Shown piece after piece: positions 41,215 through 52,628 of a stretch of DNA of 64,000 nucleotides. Both the position numbers and the translations under genes were made by a program. This DNA comes from Ypsolopha sequella (lineage: Eukaryota; Arthropoda; Insecta; Lepidoptera; Ypsolophidae): assembly GCA_934047225.1 (NCBI GenBank), contig OW203990.1, positions 23,601,045 through 23,665,044 of the forward strand. The letters run 5' to 3'. Each line of letters starts with the position of its first letter. Position 1 is the stretch's first letter. A model generated the notes under the pieces. It did not search any database and was not told the DNA's origin. It was given only the letters and a program-made list of their open reading frames with translations.

Positions 41215-41347
41215 AGAAAATAATGCACACCGGACACCGGCTATCTTCGGCTTTGTAGAGCGCCGTCTATGGCATCGGACTGTTAGTGCTTCGTGCGACA
41301 GAGATGACACTCGATACGATGTGCATTATTTACTGCCTTGACCTGTA
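41215..41347. mobile_element. MITE with AATAATGCAC ends (copy 3)
   Basis: CCCGGCAGAAAATAATGCAC on the left and GTGCATTATTTACTGCC on the right, about 130 bp. Confidence 0.78.
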
Positions 41348-41743
41348 CCTACACACAAATTACAATAAACTTATTGGTGCATGCTCAACTGGCAGAGCTT
41401 GAACCTGGGAACCAAGATTAAGAGTCCTACTGTAACACATTAGTATTAGCTTAGCCGGATTATGCCACTGAAACTATACTACGCTGCTATTATTTTTCAT
41501 TCATACTGGAGGCTTGGTAAGTGATCAGTATCATGAGATCAATAACAATTGTTGTTTGAAATTTCGACTTCACCAGGAGTGAATCACAATGGGAAGTTGA
41601 AATTTAATTTTAAATAAATTTAAGTTTTAGTTGTTATACACAAGTACTAGACCGTTTATACATACATATACCCACGCCTGTATCCAACTCCTCTTGAAAA
41701 TAGGCGTTGGTATATATATGTATAACAAATATAAAATTTTCAG
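41348..41743. other. spacer with a degraded SINE head
   Basis: 41385-41425 (CAACTGGCAGAGCTTGAACC) may be a tRNA-like SINE piece. Otherwise no feature before the acceptor at 41743. Confidence 0.4.
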
Positions 41744-41934
41744 AGGCATTTTTTACCAAATCAGGAAGCGGCAAACCAATGTTGATGATCGGCGACTACA
41801 GATACAGTCAACATAAAAAGAACGGACCAAAAATACACTGGGCTTGTACAAGGCATTATTCAAAAAACTGTAGAGCTAGAATCAGTACAATTGATAATAC
41901 TATCATAAGAAATTATGATAGACACACTCATTAA
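41744..41934 (+). CDS. mod(mdg4): mod(mdg4) alternative terminal exon 16, FLYWCH finger
   Basis: Same size as its twin at 39896, starting after ATAAAATTTTCAG with split codon xAG and ending in TAA. A-F-F-T-K-S-G-S-G-K-P, Y-R-Y-S-Q-H-K-K-N-G-P-K, H-W-A-C, N-C-R-A-R-I-S-T-I and R-H-T-H. The two differ mainly in the first 20 residues and near the histidines. AATAAA at 41988-41993. Confidence 0.88.
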
Positions 41935-43304
41935 AATGTAACTAGACATAAATGAATTAAAGCAAGAGTTTAAAATGTGTATATTTTAATAAATGCTCCT
42001 GTATCATTAAATAAATAATTATTATAAAGTGCGGGCGGTCCTTAAATCTAAATACAATCCAATCCCTAACGAAATTAAATTATGTACATATTACATATGT
42101 AATGCCAGATTTGAATAGAAATAAAGTCTCACGGAACACAAAACGCCCAAAGACGTGATTCTACAGGTATTGTTCATTATATTGTTTTGTGTTCCGCAGT
42201 GTCCCTATTCTGAAGTAGAGCAAAAACAGAGTTCGGCATTCTCACTTTAGATGATAGTAAATACTATGATCATCAAATAGGCCGAATTATAAAAAAGTAG
42301 GGCACTCAACCAAGAAGTTAATGGGAAATAATAAAATTGTTTAAAAAAACACTAGTACTTATCCACATTTACAGTAAACTTTATTATGCCCGACCAGTTT
42401 TCTAGGGCCTTTTACAAATCCTAACTAACAAAGAAAATAATTTCATACTACAACCATGTCTAAAAATGACGTGCAATAAATGAAAACAACAAACAGAAGG
42501 GGAATTTCAAACCAAAAATGGTCGGTAAACGATGGAACTTAGTTGAGCCAAACGTTGTGGTGGAATTCTTTACAATAATAATATTATAAAAAATAATAAA
42601 CCTTGCGACCGAAACTTGATCGTGATTGAAACGTGATCTGAAATTAGTTACTACGTTTAAATTCAAATATAAAAAATATTTGCTAGATGGGCAAAGGAAT
42701 CAGAACTTATTCTATCTGTAGACAAATCAACTTACTCGATGCTTTTACCGCTTTTACTTCTTATTTTTCTCTTCAATCCCCGAGTGCTCTTATGTTTTTG
42801 TAAATCTCTTCCAACAAAATGTTCGCACACTTGACAACAACTTTTTTGTTTCACTACACTCACTTGCCTTAACTATTTCGAATGTATCTTTTACCTATAT
42901 AATTGTTCACCTTTTATTTACAACTGTTCTGTTTATATATAATTTCATGCGTTTTATTACATCTATGCATTTGCTACTGCAATCACTCACACTGGCTGTA
43001 ACAGAATACCAGCGTTGTGTCGGGGTGTGCATAAATATAGTTTTTATAGATATGTATCATTTTGACACAGCGACATGCTGAGTTGCAGCGCATTTGGTGG
43101 TGGTGAAGTAATTAGATTAATTTATGTTACCTGTATGTTATTTGTTTAATGTTTGTCCTAAAGTATTTAAGTTAGTTATATTAGCATTAGTTTATTTATG
43201 TGTGTTGCTATCTTGTGTTTTTCACTTCCCATCAAATAAATTTCTTTCTTTCTTTCTTTCTTCGTTCAAATTTTATTTGCCGACTGGACCTTAATAGTAG
43301 TTTA
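41935..43304. other. spacer with LINE-like tail and CTTT repeat
   Basis: No finger exon on either strand. (CTTT)n at 43240-43262 follows a CAAATAAATTTCTTTC end, as in insect LINE tails. Confidence 0.45.
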
Positions 43305-43655
43305 TGCTACTAGGGCGCAAAGTAATAAATTACGAGTTTTAAACGTAACCGAGTAATTTATTGCTTTTACGCCCGTGTATCATACTACATTTTTCAATGC
43401 ATAGTGTGAGGAAATGAAAACAAATATAATCTTGTGAACTTTAAATTATAATTGGCTCAAAAGGACTGTATCCAGAGCCGTTAAACTGTGGAAAAAAAAG
43501 TATAACGTCTATGGTACACAGGAAAGGCTGCAGGTTAGCCAACCATTGTAACAAAATTAAAAAATATATATATTAAAGCCCTAGGGCAAAAGAATCGACT
43601 TTCTGTTCGGTTTTGATGCATAAAAAGTGGGCCTTTACGAGCACATGCATTGAAA
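43305..43655 (-). repeat. dispersed repeat, reverse copy 3
   Basis: Reverse complement of 29580-29955, with TTTTCAATGCATAGTGTGAG and CCTTTACGAGCACATGCATTG. Confidence 0.85.
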
Positions 43656-44490
43656 AATACTTTATATTTTCTGCCTTAAGTCTTATTTTGTATGTAAGCA
43701 ACGGGAAAATAGGAAAGCTTCTAATAAACGAATTCGTCTTCTTAAGAATATTAAAGACAGCGTCAACTTAAGAATAACAATTATTATAACTATGTAGGTC
43801 TTTTTATATATATATTCACTTCTGATTTACTTAGTCAGCGACCGAATTTCCAACTTTGCAACATCATTGGTTTTACAGCATCTACACCTTTTCATTTAAA
43901 AAAACTAAACTGCCATACTTTTAGGACTAAACTAGTTTGGGCTAGGCCGACTGCGACTCGGTAAAAAAACAGTCGTGACTTGAAATATCGACTATATCGC
44001 ACTTGCATCAAAATCTACTGCTATGTTTTTTTGTGTCTTTTATTTGTATTACCCATATTGTATTATAGAATAGCTGTTTTTCTTTAAATAAATAAATTAC
44101 TTATGAAACTTTTTTCTCAGGGTAGGTAGATATCATTGTCTCTATTACTTTTGAAAGGTAAAGAATGTAAAGGTACATTTTTTGGCGTGGCTTTGTTATA
44201 GGATGAAAATTTATAGGATGAATGAAAGTAGAGTGACGAAAGATATTTATGGTGCTCAAGAGGAAGGTACAAAAGAGATAATAAGGTGCAAAGGAGATAA
44301 GTAATCAGGTCCAGGGCAAACACTTTGATCCTAAGACATACAGGTGAGTGATTGATGATATAAAAAAAAATTATCTCCTTGCTGTCTGTACTGTTAGAAA
44401 GTAACAATACCCCAGGGTAAAGGTTTTGGTACTAAAGTACCAATGGTAGACTTAGCGATTAGTACTACAACGTTACTATGTATATTTCAG
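43656..44490. other. spacer, no gene seen
   Basis: AT-rich. The minus-strand open stretch at 44117-44407 is hydrophobic and has no motif. Confidence 0.4.
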
Positions 44491-44690
44491 ACACCATTCC
44501 CGTTTTTGGAACATTGAAGTATGGAAGAAGGAATCTAAAGTACGGAGGACACGAGTTTCGGCAACATCAACGTGAAGGCTTGAAGATGAGGTGGCGTTGC
44601 TTCCAGATGAGGAAGACTGGCTGCACAGCATATTGCGTCACCATCGATGATGAGGTCATCAGGAGTCAGCTGAAACATAACCATTATTAA
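44491..44690 (+). CDS. mod(mdg4): mod(mdg4) alternative terminal exon 17, FLYWCH finger
   Basis: Starts after TATGTATATTTCAG with split codon xAC; 65 full codons to TAA. T-I-P-V-F-G-T-L-K-Y-G-R-R opens it, then G-G-H-E-F-R-Q-H, R-W-R-C-F-Q-M-R-K-T-G-C-T-A-Y and K-H-N-H-Y. G-H-E-F replaces the usual G-Y-x-F. It has no close twin in the window. Confidence 0.87.
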
Positions 44691-46005
44691 AAGCGAAATA
44701 TAAATACATGCCTACCTCCGCCCATTCGATTAGTCTTGTTAAGAAGAACGGGCAAGAAACTTAGCAAGATTATGTCTTTTTTTTTAACATAAAACTTATA
44801 CTATACAACAAATGACTTATATCTACTTTAACCAAGGGATAAGAAAATACAAGACAGCAGGTCATATGAAAACCTCTGGCCTGCTATTCTGGCAGCATTT
44901 TCACACACTTTATTTTTCATACGACTTGTTTAGCGTGTAATTGCAATTCTCCTAACTTTTACTCCATACAAGACATGTAAAACAAGTTATGAATCCGGGC
45001 AAAAGAATTCTATTTTAAAAGTTTGATATGTTTCTGTATAAAAAGCTTTCAAAAATCAATCAGCCTTCGCAAATTTTTGCACTTGTCAGAATTACCGCCC
45101 TGGTCAGATAATTTGATAGAACTCGCATATAAGTCCTTATTCTAAAAATTTTACTTGCTCTCTATTTAGACCACAAAATTTATCAAATTTATTACACGTT
45201 TGTAGGATAAGTGGTTGATGGATATTAACAGGTTTGAAAAGTAAAATTTTTGAGCCAAACAATGCATGGAAGGTGTTAGTGGTGTCAACGCTCTTTAATT
45301 ACCTACATAAAAAACCGGCTATGTGCGAGTCGGGCCTATCTCTTTTAGGGTTCCGTACATATGACCAATTAATTCAAACTAGATATTTATTTAATTTTAG
45401 GTAATGCTCTAATTCTGTCAGACATAAAAACTGCAAAATTAAGTTGGTTAATTATTCGGGGACGTAACCCTAAAACTACATTATAAATCTGCGTTATTGT
45501 TATTTATTGTTTAAATACAGCATATGGTACATAATATACAGAAATTCAACATTTTACACAAAAATTTTAGGTTTCTATCTCATTCCGTCTAAGAGCTAGA
45601 GACCCGTGACATACGGAGAGATAGATAGACGGACAGCGGAGTGACACTAATAGGGCTCGGATTTGCCCTTTGGGTACGGAACCCTAACAAATAAAATTGT
45701 AAAACAACGCGACGAATGTCCTCTTGAGTTTATTATTCTTTTCGTTTAAAATTATTGTACATTGTAAATTTGTTTTTTAATACGATTAAAGTTTGTTGAA
45801 ATGCCTAAATTTTTTTAATATTAAATTAAGTACCTGTAGTCTGGGAGTAATTAGAAACTCTGTTGGTATCTTATAAAGCTGTGATAATTGTACAATTTCT
45901 CATTTGCCCTTAGGGTAATTATAGCAAATATTTTTTAAATAGCTTAAACTGTTCAACAAAAGTTGAAAGTTTTAATATATTGTAATATAATAACTATTTA
46001 TACCT
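44691..46005. other. spacer with dispersed repeat
   Basis: 45310-45690 belongs to the AAACCGG...GGTTCCGTACC repeat family (start ACCGGCTATGTGCGAGTCGG, end TTTGGGTACGGAACCCTAA). The remainder is AT-rich with no gene. Confidence 0.6.
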
Positions 46006-46162
46006 ATACAACTTGTAACAGAAAGGTGTAAACCATATTTGAAGAGCTTATTCAGAATATTACTACTATCGTACAGGGTTTGTTCCATATTAAAAGTTGT
46101 TCTACACCATTGACTGAATAAGCTCTTCAAATATTGTTGCACCTTTCTGTTACACGTTGTAT
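46006..46162. mobile_element. foldback MITE (GTGTAACAGAAA family, copy 3)
   Basis: Shortened copy with ends ACTTGTAACAGAAAGGTG and CACCTTTCTGTTACACG. It ends about 40 bp before the exon at 46203. Confidence 0.82.
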
Positions 46163-46202
46163 TATGTATGTAACGATTATAAAATGTTTTTGATTTTTTT
46201 AG

Positions 46203-46438
46203 TTTTATTTGTCAAGAACGACCACGGCAAGGACGTGGCGATAATCCACAACTACACGTTCTTCCGCAACCATCACAAGACCAGGAAGGTCACGTCTGAG
46301 TACTGGAGATGCTGCAGAGGTTACCCTTGCAAAGCTAGGTTCTTCCTGTACTTAGACGGATCAATCACTGGATACTTCGACCATTCACACGACCCGCCAC
46401 AATTCATTCTAAGGAATGGGATTATAACGAAAATTTAA
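46203..46438 (+). CDS. mod(mdg4): mod(mdg4) alternative terminal exon 18, FLYWCH plus tail
   Basis: Starts after GATTTTTTTAG with split codon xTT; 77 full codons to TAA. It keeps the tryptophan (Y-W-R-C) but has a shorter loop, C-C-R-G-Y-P-C, then F-D-H-S-H. The tail P-P-Q-F-I-L-R-N-G-I-I-T-K-I is the conserved one. Its third positions are markedly GC-rich against the surrounding AT-rich DNA, which supports it as coding. Confidence 0.87.
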
Positions 46439-46477
46439 GTCATTCTGTCTCCCCACCACAACCAGGCGCACAGCAAC

Positions 46478-46932
46478 GTACCACAAAATGGATACTACCA
46501 GAAGGCCGACTCGACGATGGATCGAAAACAGACGCACACATGCATAGACGCGTACGTACGATGATCTCAGCAGAATTTTGTATTGGCATTCACCCGAGTA
46601 TCTTCGAGATCGTCATACGTACGCGTCCATGTGTGCGTGCGCCTGTTTTCGAAGTAAACATTCTATAAGTGGTTATTTTGTGACCGTACCGTGGAAAGCA
46701 CCACAGTACCACAAAATAACCACTTACAAAATGTTTACTTCGAATAACTAGCGAAAACAAGCGCACGCACACATAGACCGCGTACGTACGACGATCTCGT
46801 ATGAAGTCGGTCGAATGCCAATACGAAATTCTTCCGAGATCATGATACGTACGCGTCTATGAATGTGTGCGTCTATTTTCGCTCCGTCGTCGAGTCGGCC
46901 TTCTAGTAGTATCTATTTTGTGACAGTACCAC
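46478..46932. mobile_element. head-to-head pair of CACAAAATA foldback elements
   Basis: Two copies of the 1861-2065 element face each other around 46685-46715. The outer ends are CCACAAAATGGATACTACC and TAGTATCTATTTTGTG, so the whole is a roughly 450 bp palindrome with subcopies diverged by point changes and small indels. Confidence 0.75.
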
Positions 46933-48273
46933 ACACGACAGTCCGTAAATTCCCGCCAATTTAATTACCTACTACTCTACGCGCGTAATTAGCTAGTCCA
47001 TACACGCTTGTGCACACACACACACACGCGCAGCGAACAAACGATACTGAGCCTTACTGAGTACTGCATGAACACGATCGAGGACCTGATTTGCGGGAGA
47101 CACTATAAGCACATGGGGGGAGGACAGTGTCGCTTCTATTCTTTGACAGTACTTTTGTTTTGATGAAAATCAATTTCCCGGTACGGGCAGCGCGCCTTGG
47201 TGTTGTGGCCTAGCTCGTAGACTTTTTCAATGTTTCCAAAATAATATAATTAAGTAGCGTTTATAGAATTAATGATTTGTAATGAGCTGTGAGCTTTAAA
47301 CAAAAATATTAACTGATAATAAAAAACTTAAATAAATTAACAGTAAAAACCTATTATAGAATTAAATGAGACTTGAGGATAATTCATGATTTACGTGTTA
47401 TGATCGGGAAAGATGACCAGTTTCATCAGATTTAGACTGCCTTCATCTAGGCGAGCGAAGACGTTTACGCGACGACGTTACGCCTCGTAATGCCCTGATC
47501 ATAACACGTATTGAAGTGAGCCATTTTTATATAAATCAGTAAAGAAAGACCTACCTAAAATATAAATGTATTCAAATTAAACTAAATAAAAAATATTTGC
47601 CAGATAGCCATCGTCATTTGGAAGGGTACATAGAAGGCTGGCTGCGTTTTCCCTTTGTATGGCCAGACATTTTCTCTGGCCAAAGTACGCCCCAGCCAGC
47701 CCTCGGGTTTCCAAAAACGGTGACCAGCCGCGCAGCTAACTCCTTTGCGTCTGAACTCCACGGTCCGAGAGGGTCTCGGGATAAATTTTGCAAAATTAAA
47801 TATCTAAATAAATATAATTATGATTTTCAATTGTATTTCATTCTTGTTTTTCCCTCCTTACAGATTATATATTCTTCATAATTGAGAGTTAATAATACTA
47901 AGTATACAAAGTACAACATACGAGTAAATTTAGGCATTATGTATATTCAGTTTATTGGTGTTGTTTCTTTTATTTTATAGATTTGGTACTTCCACATTAC
48001 CTAAAATAATACTTTCTTCACCACCCAAAGTTTGTCTGGAAGAAATTGCTTTAAGTGATAAGTCTGCCCTTGTACAGCATATTGTGTTCAAAACTCTGTA
48101 CAAAATTTTTATTTTAACGTATTCATTCATTCCCTTGACTCTCTGTCCACCAATTGTTACAAAAAACTTTATTTCATCCGATCGCTATATTTGCCATTTA
48201 TAACTTTGTTGAATTTTAACGTCACATAGATTAAATAAATATGTGAGCATATTGAACTTTTTCATCTTTTCAG
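46933..48273. other. spacer, no gene seen
   Basis: (CA)n lies near 47013-47030. 47590-47790 is GC-richer but has no recognisable protein. No exon motif before the acceptor at 48273. Confidence 0.4.
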
Positions 48274-48524
48274 TTACTTTTACAAAAAATTTCAAAGGAA
48301 CCCCAATTGCAATTTTAAACGGATACACATATATTTTGAGCAAAAAGAGTGCCAGCAGTAGAACTTTTGAATGTACGCTGTCAGGAGATTTTGGAGGATG
48401 TCGAGCTTACTTCGTGATGAGCAGGGATCACAGTCTTAACATATTGCAGTTAAACCATGATCATCAACCACAGAGATACGTTATATGTAATGGGTATTAC
48501 ATTAGTACCTCATCATTTTTTTAG
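48274..48524 (+). CDS. mod(mdg4): mod(mdg4) alternative terminal exon 19, W-less FLYWCH plus tail
   Basis: Starts after TTTTTCATCTTTTCAG with split codon xTT; 82 full codons to TAG. N-F-K-G-T-P-I-A-I-L-N-G-Y-T-Y precedes the finger F-E-C-T-L-S-G-D-F-G-G-C-R-A-Y, in which phenylalanine replaces tryptophan; the histidines are H-D-H. The tail Q-P-Q-R-Y-V-I-C-N-G-Y-Y-I is followed by five extra residues. Paralogue of 50350. Confidence 0.87.
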
Positions 48525-48560
48525 TTTGTATATTGTTTATTTTATTTTTCTAGATACCTA

Positions 48561-49084
48561 TTAACCCTTAAATGCATGGTGATGGATATATCCAACAACT
48601 TATTTAGCAACGAATAAAATATTATATAGGATATAATATATTTTAACATTTTTGTTACTGTGACACCGTTCTGAAGGACTTGCATGGAATTAAATGGAAT
48701 GAAAAAGTACACAATTTTGTTTAATTTGCTTTTTTTTTACATAAACATATATTTTTGTAGTATTTGCAAATAAAATAGTCCGAATCTGAAAAAAGTGGTT
48801 GCGAAAAAAAATCTTAGTAATTTAATTTTTTTGTTTTTGAAGGAACAGTTTTTGGTAAACTCGTATCAAATAACTATTCTAAGCGACGGTGAAAACAATA
48901 AAGAGGAAAAAGGGCATTTTTTATATAAATTTGAAAAAAATCATTTTTATTTGTTGTATTCGATTTTACCATCTAAACAACGAAAAAAAAATTTTTTTTT
49001 TGTTTTTCACATATTGATTTGACCCGTTCTCTATAATATTTCTCACTAACATTTAAAAGAAAAATTCATGCATTTAAGGGTTAA
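48561..49084. mobile_element. TTAA-flanked MITE with CCCTTAAATGCATG ends
   Basis: TTAA + CCCTTAAATGCATG on the left is matched by CATGCATTTAAGGG + TTAA on the right. CCC...GGG ends at TTAA fit piggyBac-type elements. The interior holds no transposase and no recognised frame. Confidence 0.85.
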
Positions 49085-49251
49085 GTTTATTTGTTAAGTT
49101 TTAAGTTTTTTTTTTCAAGCTAGTTTTATACTTGATACACTTATCCTAATATTCATATACATTTTTTTCTCATACTAAATTTTGTAATACTATAATTTGT
49201 TATTTAAGAAAACTAGAAATAAATAAATAAAAATTAAGATTAGTTTGTTCA

Positions 49252-49475
49252 GCCCCTCTATTATGTATCTTTGGTTGCCAACTGGACTGGGTGCCTATAA
49301 TCAAAAACATAGATAAAAACTGTACTTTCAAAATCGCCTTTAGTGAGTATTGAACTATTTACGAACTGTGTCGTCACTTCAAGTGCGAACATATCCTTAG
49401 ACAATCAAAATTCGATAGTATGTTTTTGATTTTGATAATAGTCCAGTTGGCAACTAAAGACAAATAATAGGCCCC
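49252..49475. mobile_element. foldback MITE, fourth copy of the 301-523 family
   Basis: CCCTCTATTATGTATCTTTG and CAACTAAAGACAAATAATAGG at the ends. Confidence 0.78.
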
Positions 49476-49847
49476 AGATCTGTGAAGAAGGAGAAGTGTT
49501 AGTTGAGTTTCTTTTTTCATAATTTGTTATAATTGTCTGCATTAATATTAAGGTAATTGTACCAATGATTGACAGTGCCCCAATAGATGACAGTACCATC
49601 TATTTTAGCTAAACTTAAGGATTTTTTTCGATTTATTCCCCTAGAACAATTTTACATAAGTTAATGTTTTTTTAAACTAAAATAAGAATACATGTTTAAA
49701 ATAAACGTGTATACTTTACAAACTTTAAAACTTCCAAAATGTTTTCAAAATTTCTATGATCTTAAAATTCACTTTAGTTTGATAGTAATTTTATAAATTT
49801 TGAAATAGAGCAGTGTCAAAACAATAATAAAGTTAATTTACTTTTAG

Positions 49848-50041
49848 ATGAACCTCTTTATATCGAAAAACACGGCAAAAAGATGATGGTTTTCAAAGGA
49901 AAGAAGTACGGTCTCGATTACAAAAGCACTAAGTATAAGATTGATACCTGGAGATGCACTCTGCGATCTTCTAAGAACTGCAAATCTATTGTGAAGATGA
50001 TAGATAACGAAATGGTTGGATTTACACCACATTCTCATTAG
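49848..50041 (+). CDS. mod(mdg4): mod(mdg4) alternative terminal exon 20, FLYWCH finger
   Basis: Starts after TTTACTTTTAG with split codon xAT; 63 full codons to TAG. It reads E-P-L-Y-I-E-K-H-G-K-K-M-M-V-F-K-G-K-K-Y-G, then T-W-R-C-T-L-R-S-S-K-N-C-K-S-I-V-K and P-H-S-H, with the stop directly after. It has C-K-S-I-V-K like 27698 and 52133. It lies between two exons of another subgroup (48274 and 50350). Confidence 0.87.
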
Positions 50042-50349
50042 GTTTTGTGTTTAATTTTACAATTTCGAGTAATATACATACTAGTAATTTTGAATTCGGA
50101 TTTGTTTGTATTGTTCGTAATTATGTGTTGTGTTTTTATTGCTATATGACCTGTTCCTAATTCTACTACGTGTAAATCGGGCTGGAATAGAAAAAAAAAT
50201 ATATTTTATTATTTAATTTATTATAACAATTGATATCCTTAATTAAGACTTTGAAACACTCTAATAGGATACTTGTAGAAATTACTACAGTAATAAAACC
50301 CTAGCCATATCTAATTTAAAACTTGGACCTTTGTTTTCTGTATTTTCAG

Positions 50350-50588
50350 TAAAATATTTGAAAAACTCCAAGGGTAAACACCATGCGATTGTTGGTGGAT
50401 ACACGTTCTACATGAGCAGAACAAGTGCCAGCAGTATAGCTTATGATTGCACCAGATCTGGAGGTGCCAGAGGATGCCGAGCTCGCTTCGTCATCAGCAA
50501 AGACTATACTCGCAACATATGGCGTTTAAAACATACTCATGAACCACAGAAATACGTTATAAAAAATGGCGTTTACATCAAAATTTGA
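50350..50588 (+). CDS. mod(mdg4): mod(mdg4) alternative terminal exon 21, W-less FLYWCH plus tail
   Basis: Starts 308 bp after the previous stop, following CTGTATTTTCAG with split codon xTA; 78 full codons to TGA. The finger is Y-D-C-T-R-S-G-G-A-R-G-C-R-A-R with tyrosine in place of tryptophan, then K-H-T-H. The tail is E-P-Q-K-Y-V-I-K-N-G-V-Y-I-K-I. Paralogue of 48274, with S-A-S-S before the finger in both. Confidence 0.87.
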
Positions 50589-52132
50589 TAACTTGTAGAC
50601 TTAGAATATTATTATTGTAAGATAGTAGACTATAAATATATCTATAATATTGAGAGTTTATTGTTATGTTTAAGGCTAATCGTGATTGCACACGCCTTAA
50701 TCAAGGCTGATAAAATAGAAAGAAACAATATAATTTACAAGTAATTACTTGATTAGTTTTTAATTTCTTCAAGTTCTCAAATATAATTAATCTCAAAATT
50801 AAGGTATTTTTTTCTTCTATAATCAAGGATCATCAGCGAGATGACAGTAATTATTAGAAAGACAGTTTAAAATGTATTTAATAAAAAACAAAAACAAATT
50901 AAATAACAAAGAATATGTAATTAAATGAATTATAAATTAAAATAACCTACCAAAAAATATATGTAAATCTTAAATAAAAAAGCTCTAAAACATGAAAAAA
51001 TATTATCTAAGCCGTTGCCGTCGAGTGGGGGGCCCAAGAGACTGGTAGCATTACTCCGCTGGATCGCCAGACTGATCCTCTGGTCGAGGTAAGCCCCAAC
51101 GCCCCCAGCCCTTGGATATCCAGAAGCATCGGTCAAAATTTACTTCTCGATACCGACTACCTGCAGGCCTAACATGGCAGCCTTTAAAACACCGTCTTAA
51201 GTAAGTAAGTAAATCGTTTATTTGTGAGAATTCGGGTTTACAATGTATGTTACATATAATTACAGTCCCAACAAATTCAACCATGTCATGGCGTACAAAT
51301 ATTTGGTTGTATATTTAAATCATGCACTAACAAAAAACAAATTGAGAATAATTATAATTATAAAATATGAATGTCAATTAAATAAGAACAAATGTCAATA
51401 TATAATATGTAAAAAAAAAAACTTGAAGTTGGAACAAAACAATCGTAGGAATATCAAACTAGTTACAATCAAAAAATGTCTGTGGTGTTCTTTATATTAT
51501 TAATGTCATAATCAAATAATATTTATATTTATTCGTATCCTAGGTGTTCCTTGAGCGTGTAAAAACATTTATCAACATCTTTTGACAGCCCAATTCCAAT
51601 ACAGCGTACATGAAACATTTTCCATGTGGCTAACATGCGGCGTTAAAAACGACAGGTGTTTGGCGCTTCATGGTGTTACTTTTTTTAAATTATTTTCCTC
51701 TTTAGCTACATGGCTGGTCATCTTTGACACTTTTTTGACTTTCTCTTTTTTTAAGTTCTAATTGTTAAATAAACTCATCTAAAACCAAAAAAAAAAAACA
51801 TATATATAGAGAAATAAAAAAAAAACTTTATTATAACAGTTTCTCGTTGATTTGCTGTGGATGATGGATGATTCTCATTACAAAACCATCTGCATTTTAT
51901 CTGTGTCTGTTCGTTCGTATGTAACGGGTCTCTAGCTCGTAGATGGAATGAGTAATTAACTGATTACAGACCTGAAATTTGGATATTTTGTTTAGAATAT
52001 TGACCCAAAACCCTTACTTGAAAGCCGAAATTCATTTATTTTTCTTGCCTTGGCATGTGTTTTTTTATAGTTATAAACGGTATAAAATGAGACATATTGG
52101 TTAAACTGATTGTTAATTTAATTATTTTTCAG
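50589..52132. other. spacer with antisense LINE fragment
   Basis: 50985-51200 is GC-rich. On the minus strand it reads D-Q-R-I-S-L-A-I-Q-R-S-N-A-T-S-L-L-G, the end of a LINE polyprotein (usual form QRISxAIQRGNAxSxLG). The remainder has AAGTAAGTAAGTAAATCG and AT-rich sequence with no gene. Confidence 0.6.
50985..51125 (-). pseudogene. LINE polyprotein C-terminal fragment
   Basis: Minus-strand frame with Q-R-I-S-L-A-I-Q-R-S-N-A. The same protein family is hinted at by the + strand fragment at 2066-2190. Too short to function. Confidence 0.6.
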
Positions 52133-52356
52133 AAGAACTCCCAAATGTTTTCGAAATAAACGGAAGAAAAGTTATGATTTTTGATGGTTATAAATATGGC
52201 AAACATTTTGAAAGAAAAAATTGGACAAGTTGGAGGTGCACCAAAAATGCATCTCAAAAGTGTAAATCTATCGTTAAAACTTTAAACACTACTGGAGATA
52301 TTTTTAGTGTCACTGAACACTCGCACCCTCCCGCTTTTGGCACATATGAATCTTGA
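52133..52356 (+). CDS. mod(mdg4): mod(mdg4) alternative terminal exon 22, FLYWCH finger
   Basis: Starts after TTAATTATTTTTCAG with split codon xAA; 73 full codons to TGA. N-V-F-E-I-N-G-R-K-V-M-I-F-D-G-Y-K-Y-G precedes S-W-R-C-T-K-N-A-S-Q-K-C-K-S-I-V-K and E-H-S-H-P-P, then a short end to E-S. Third member of the C-K-S-I-V-K subgroup. AATAAA at 52427-52432. Confidence 0.88.
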
Positions 52357-52481
52357 TCAATTTGATATGAAGCGTGTGAAATTGGAAGGTTAAACCAACA
52401 CCATCAACAACGGCTCCTTAGTATACAATAAAACCAATATTCAATTAAAACTTCCACCTGACCATTACTTAGTTAATATCA

Positions 52482-52628
52482 GAGGACCTAAAAAGGCCAA
52501 CTTGGGTGAATCATGAAATGATTTGAAAGTAGGATAAAGTCAGAGTTTCTTCATGCGTGTAAAAGAGATGGCATTAAAACAGAATCATAACATGATTCAT
52601 CCAAAGCGGCCTTTTTAGAAGACCAGAA
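52482..52628. mobile_element. MITE (AAAAAGGCCAACTTGGG family, copy 2)
   Basis: GGACCTAAAAAGGCC and GGCCTTTTTAGAAGACC at the ends; same interior as 37064-37209. Confidence 0.72.

Noticed and set aside
47597..47881. 94-codon open frame with GC-richer composition
   Set aside because: No finger, no known domain and no second copy; cannot be supported as a gene.
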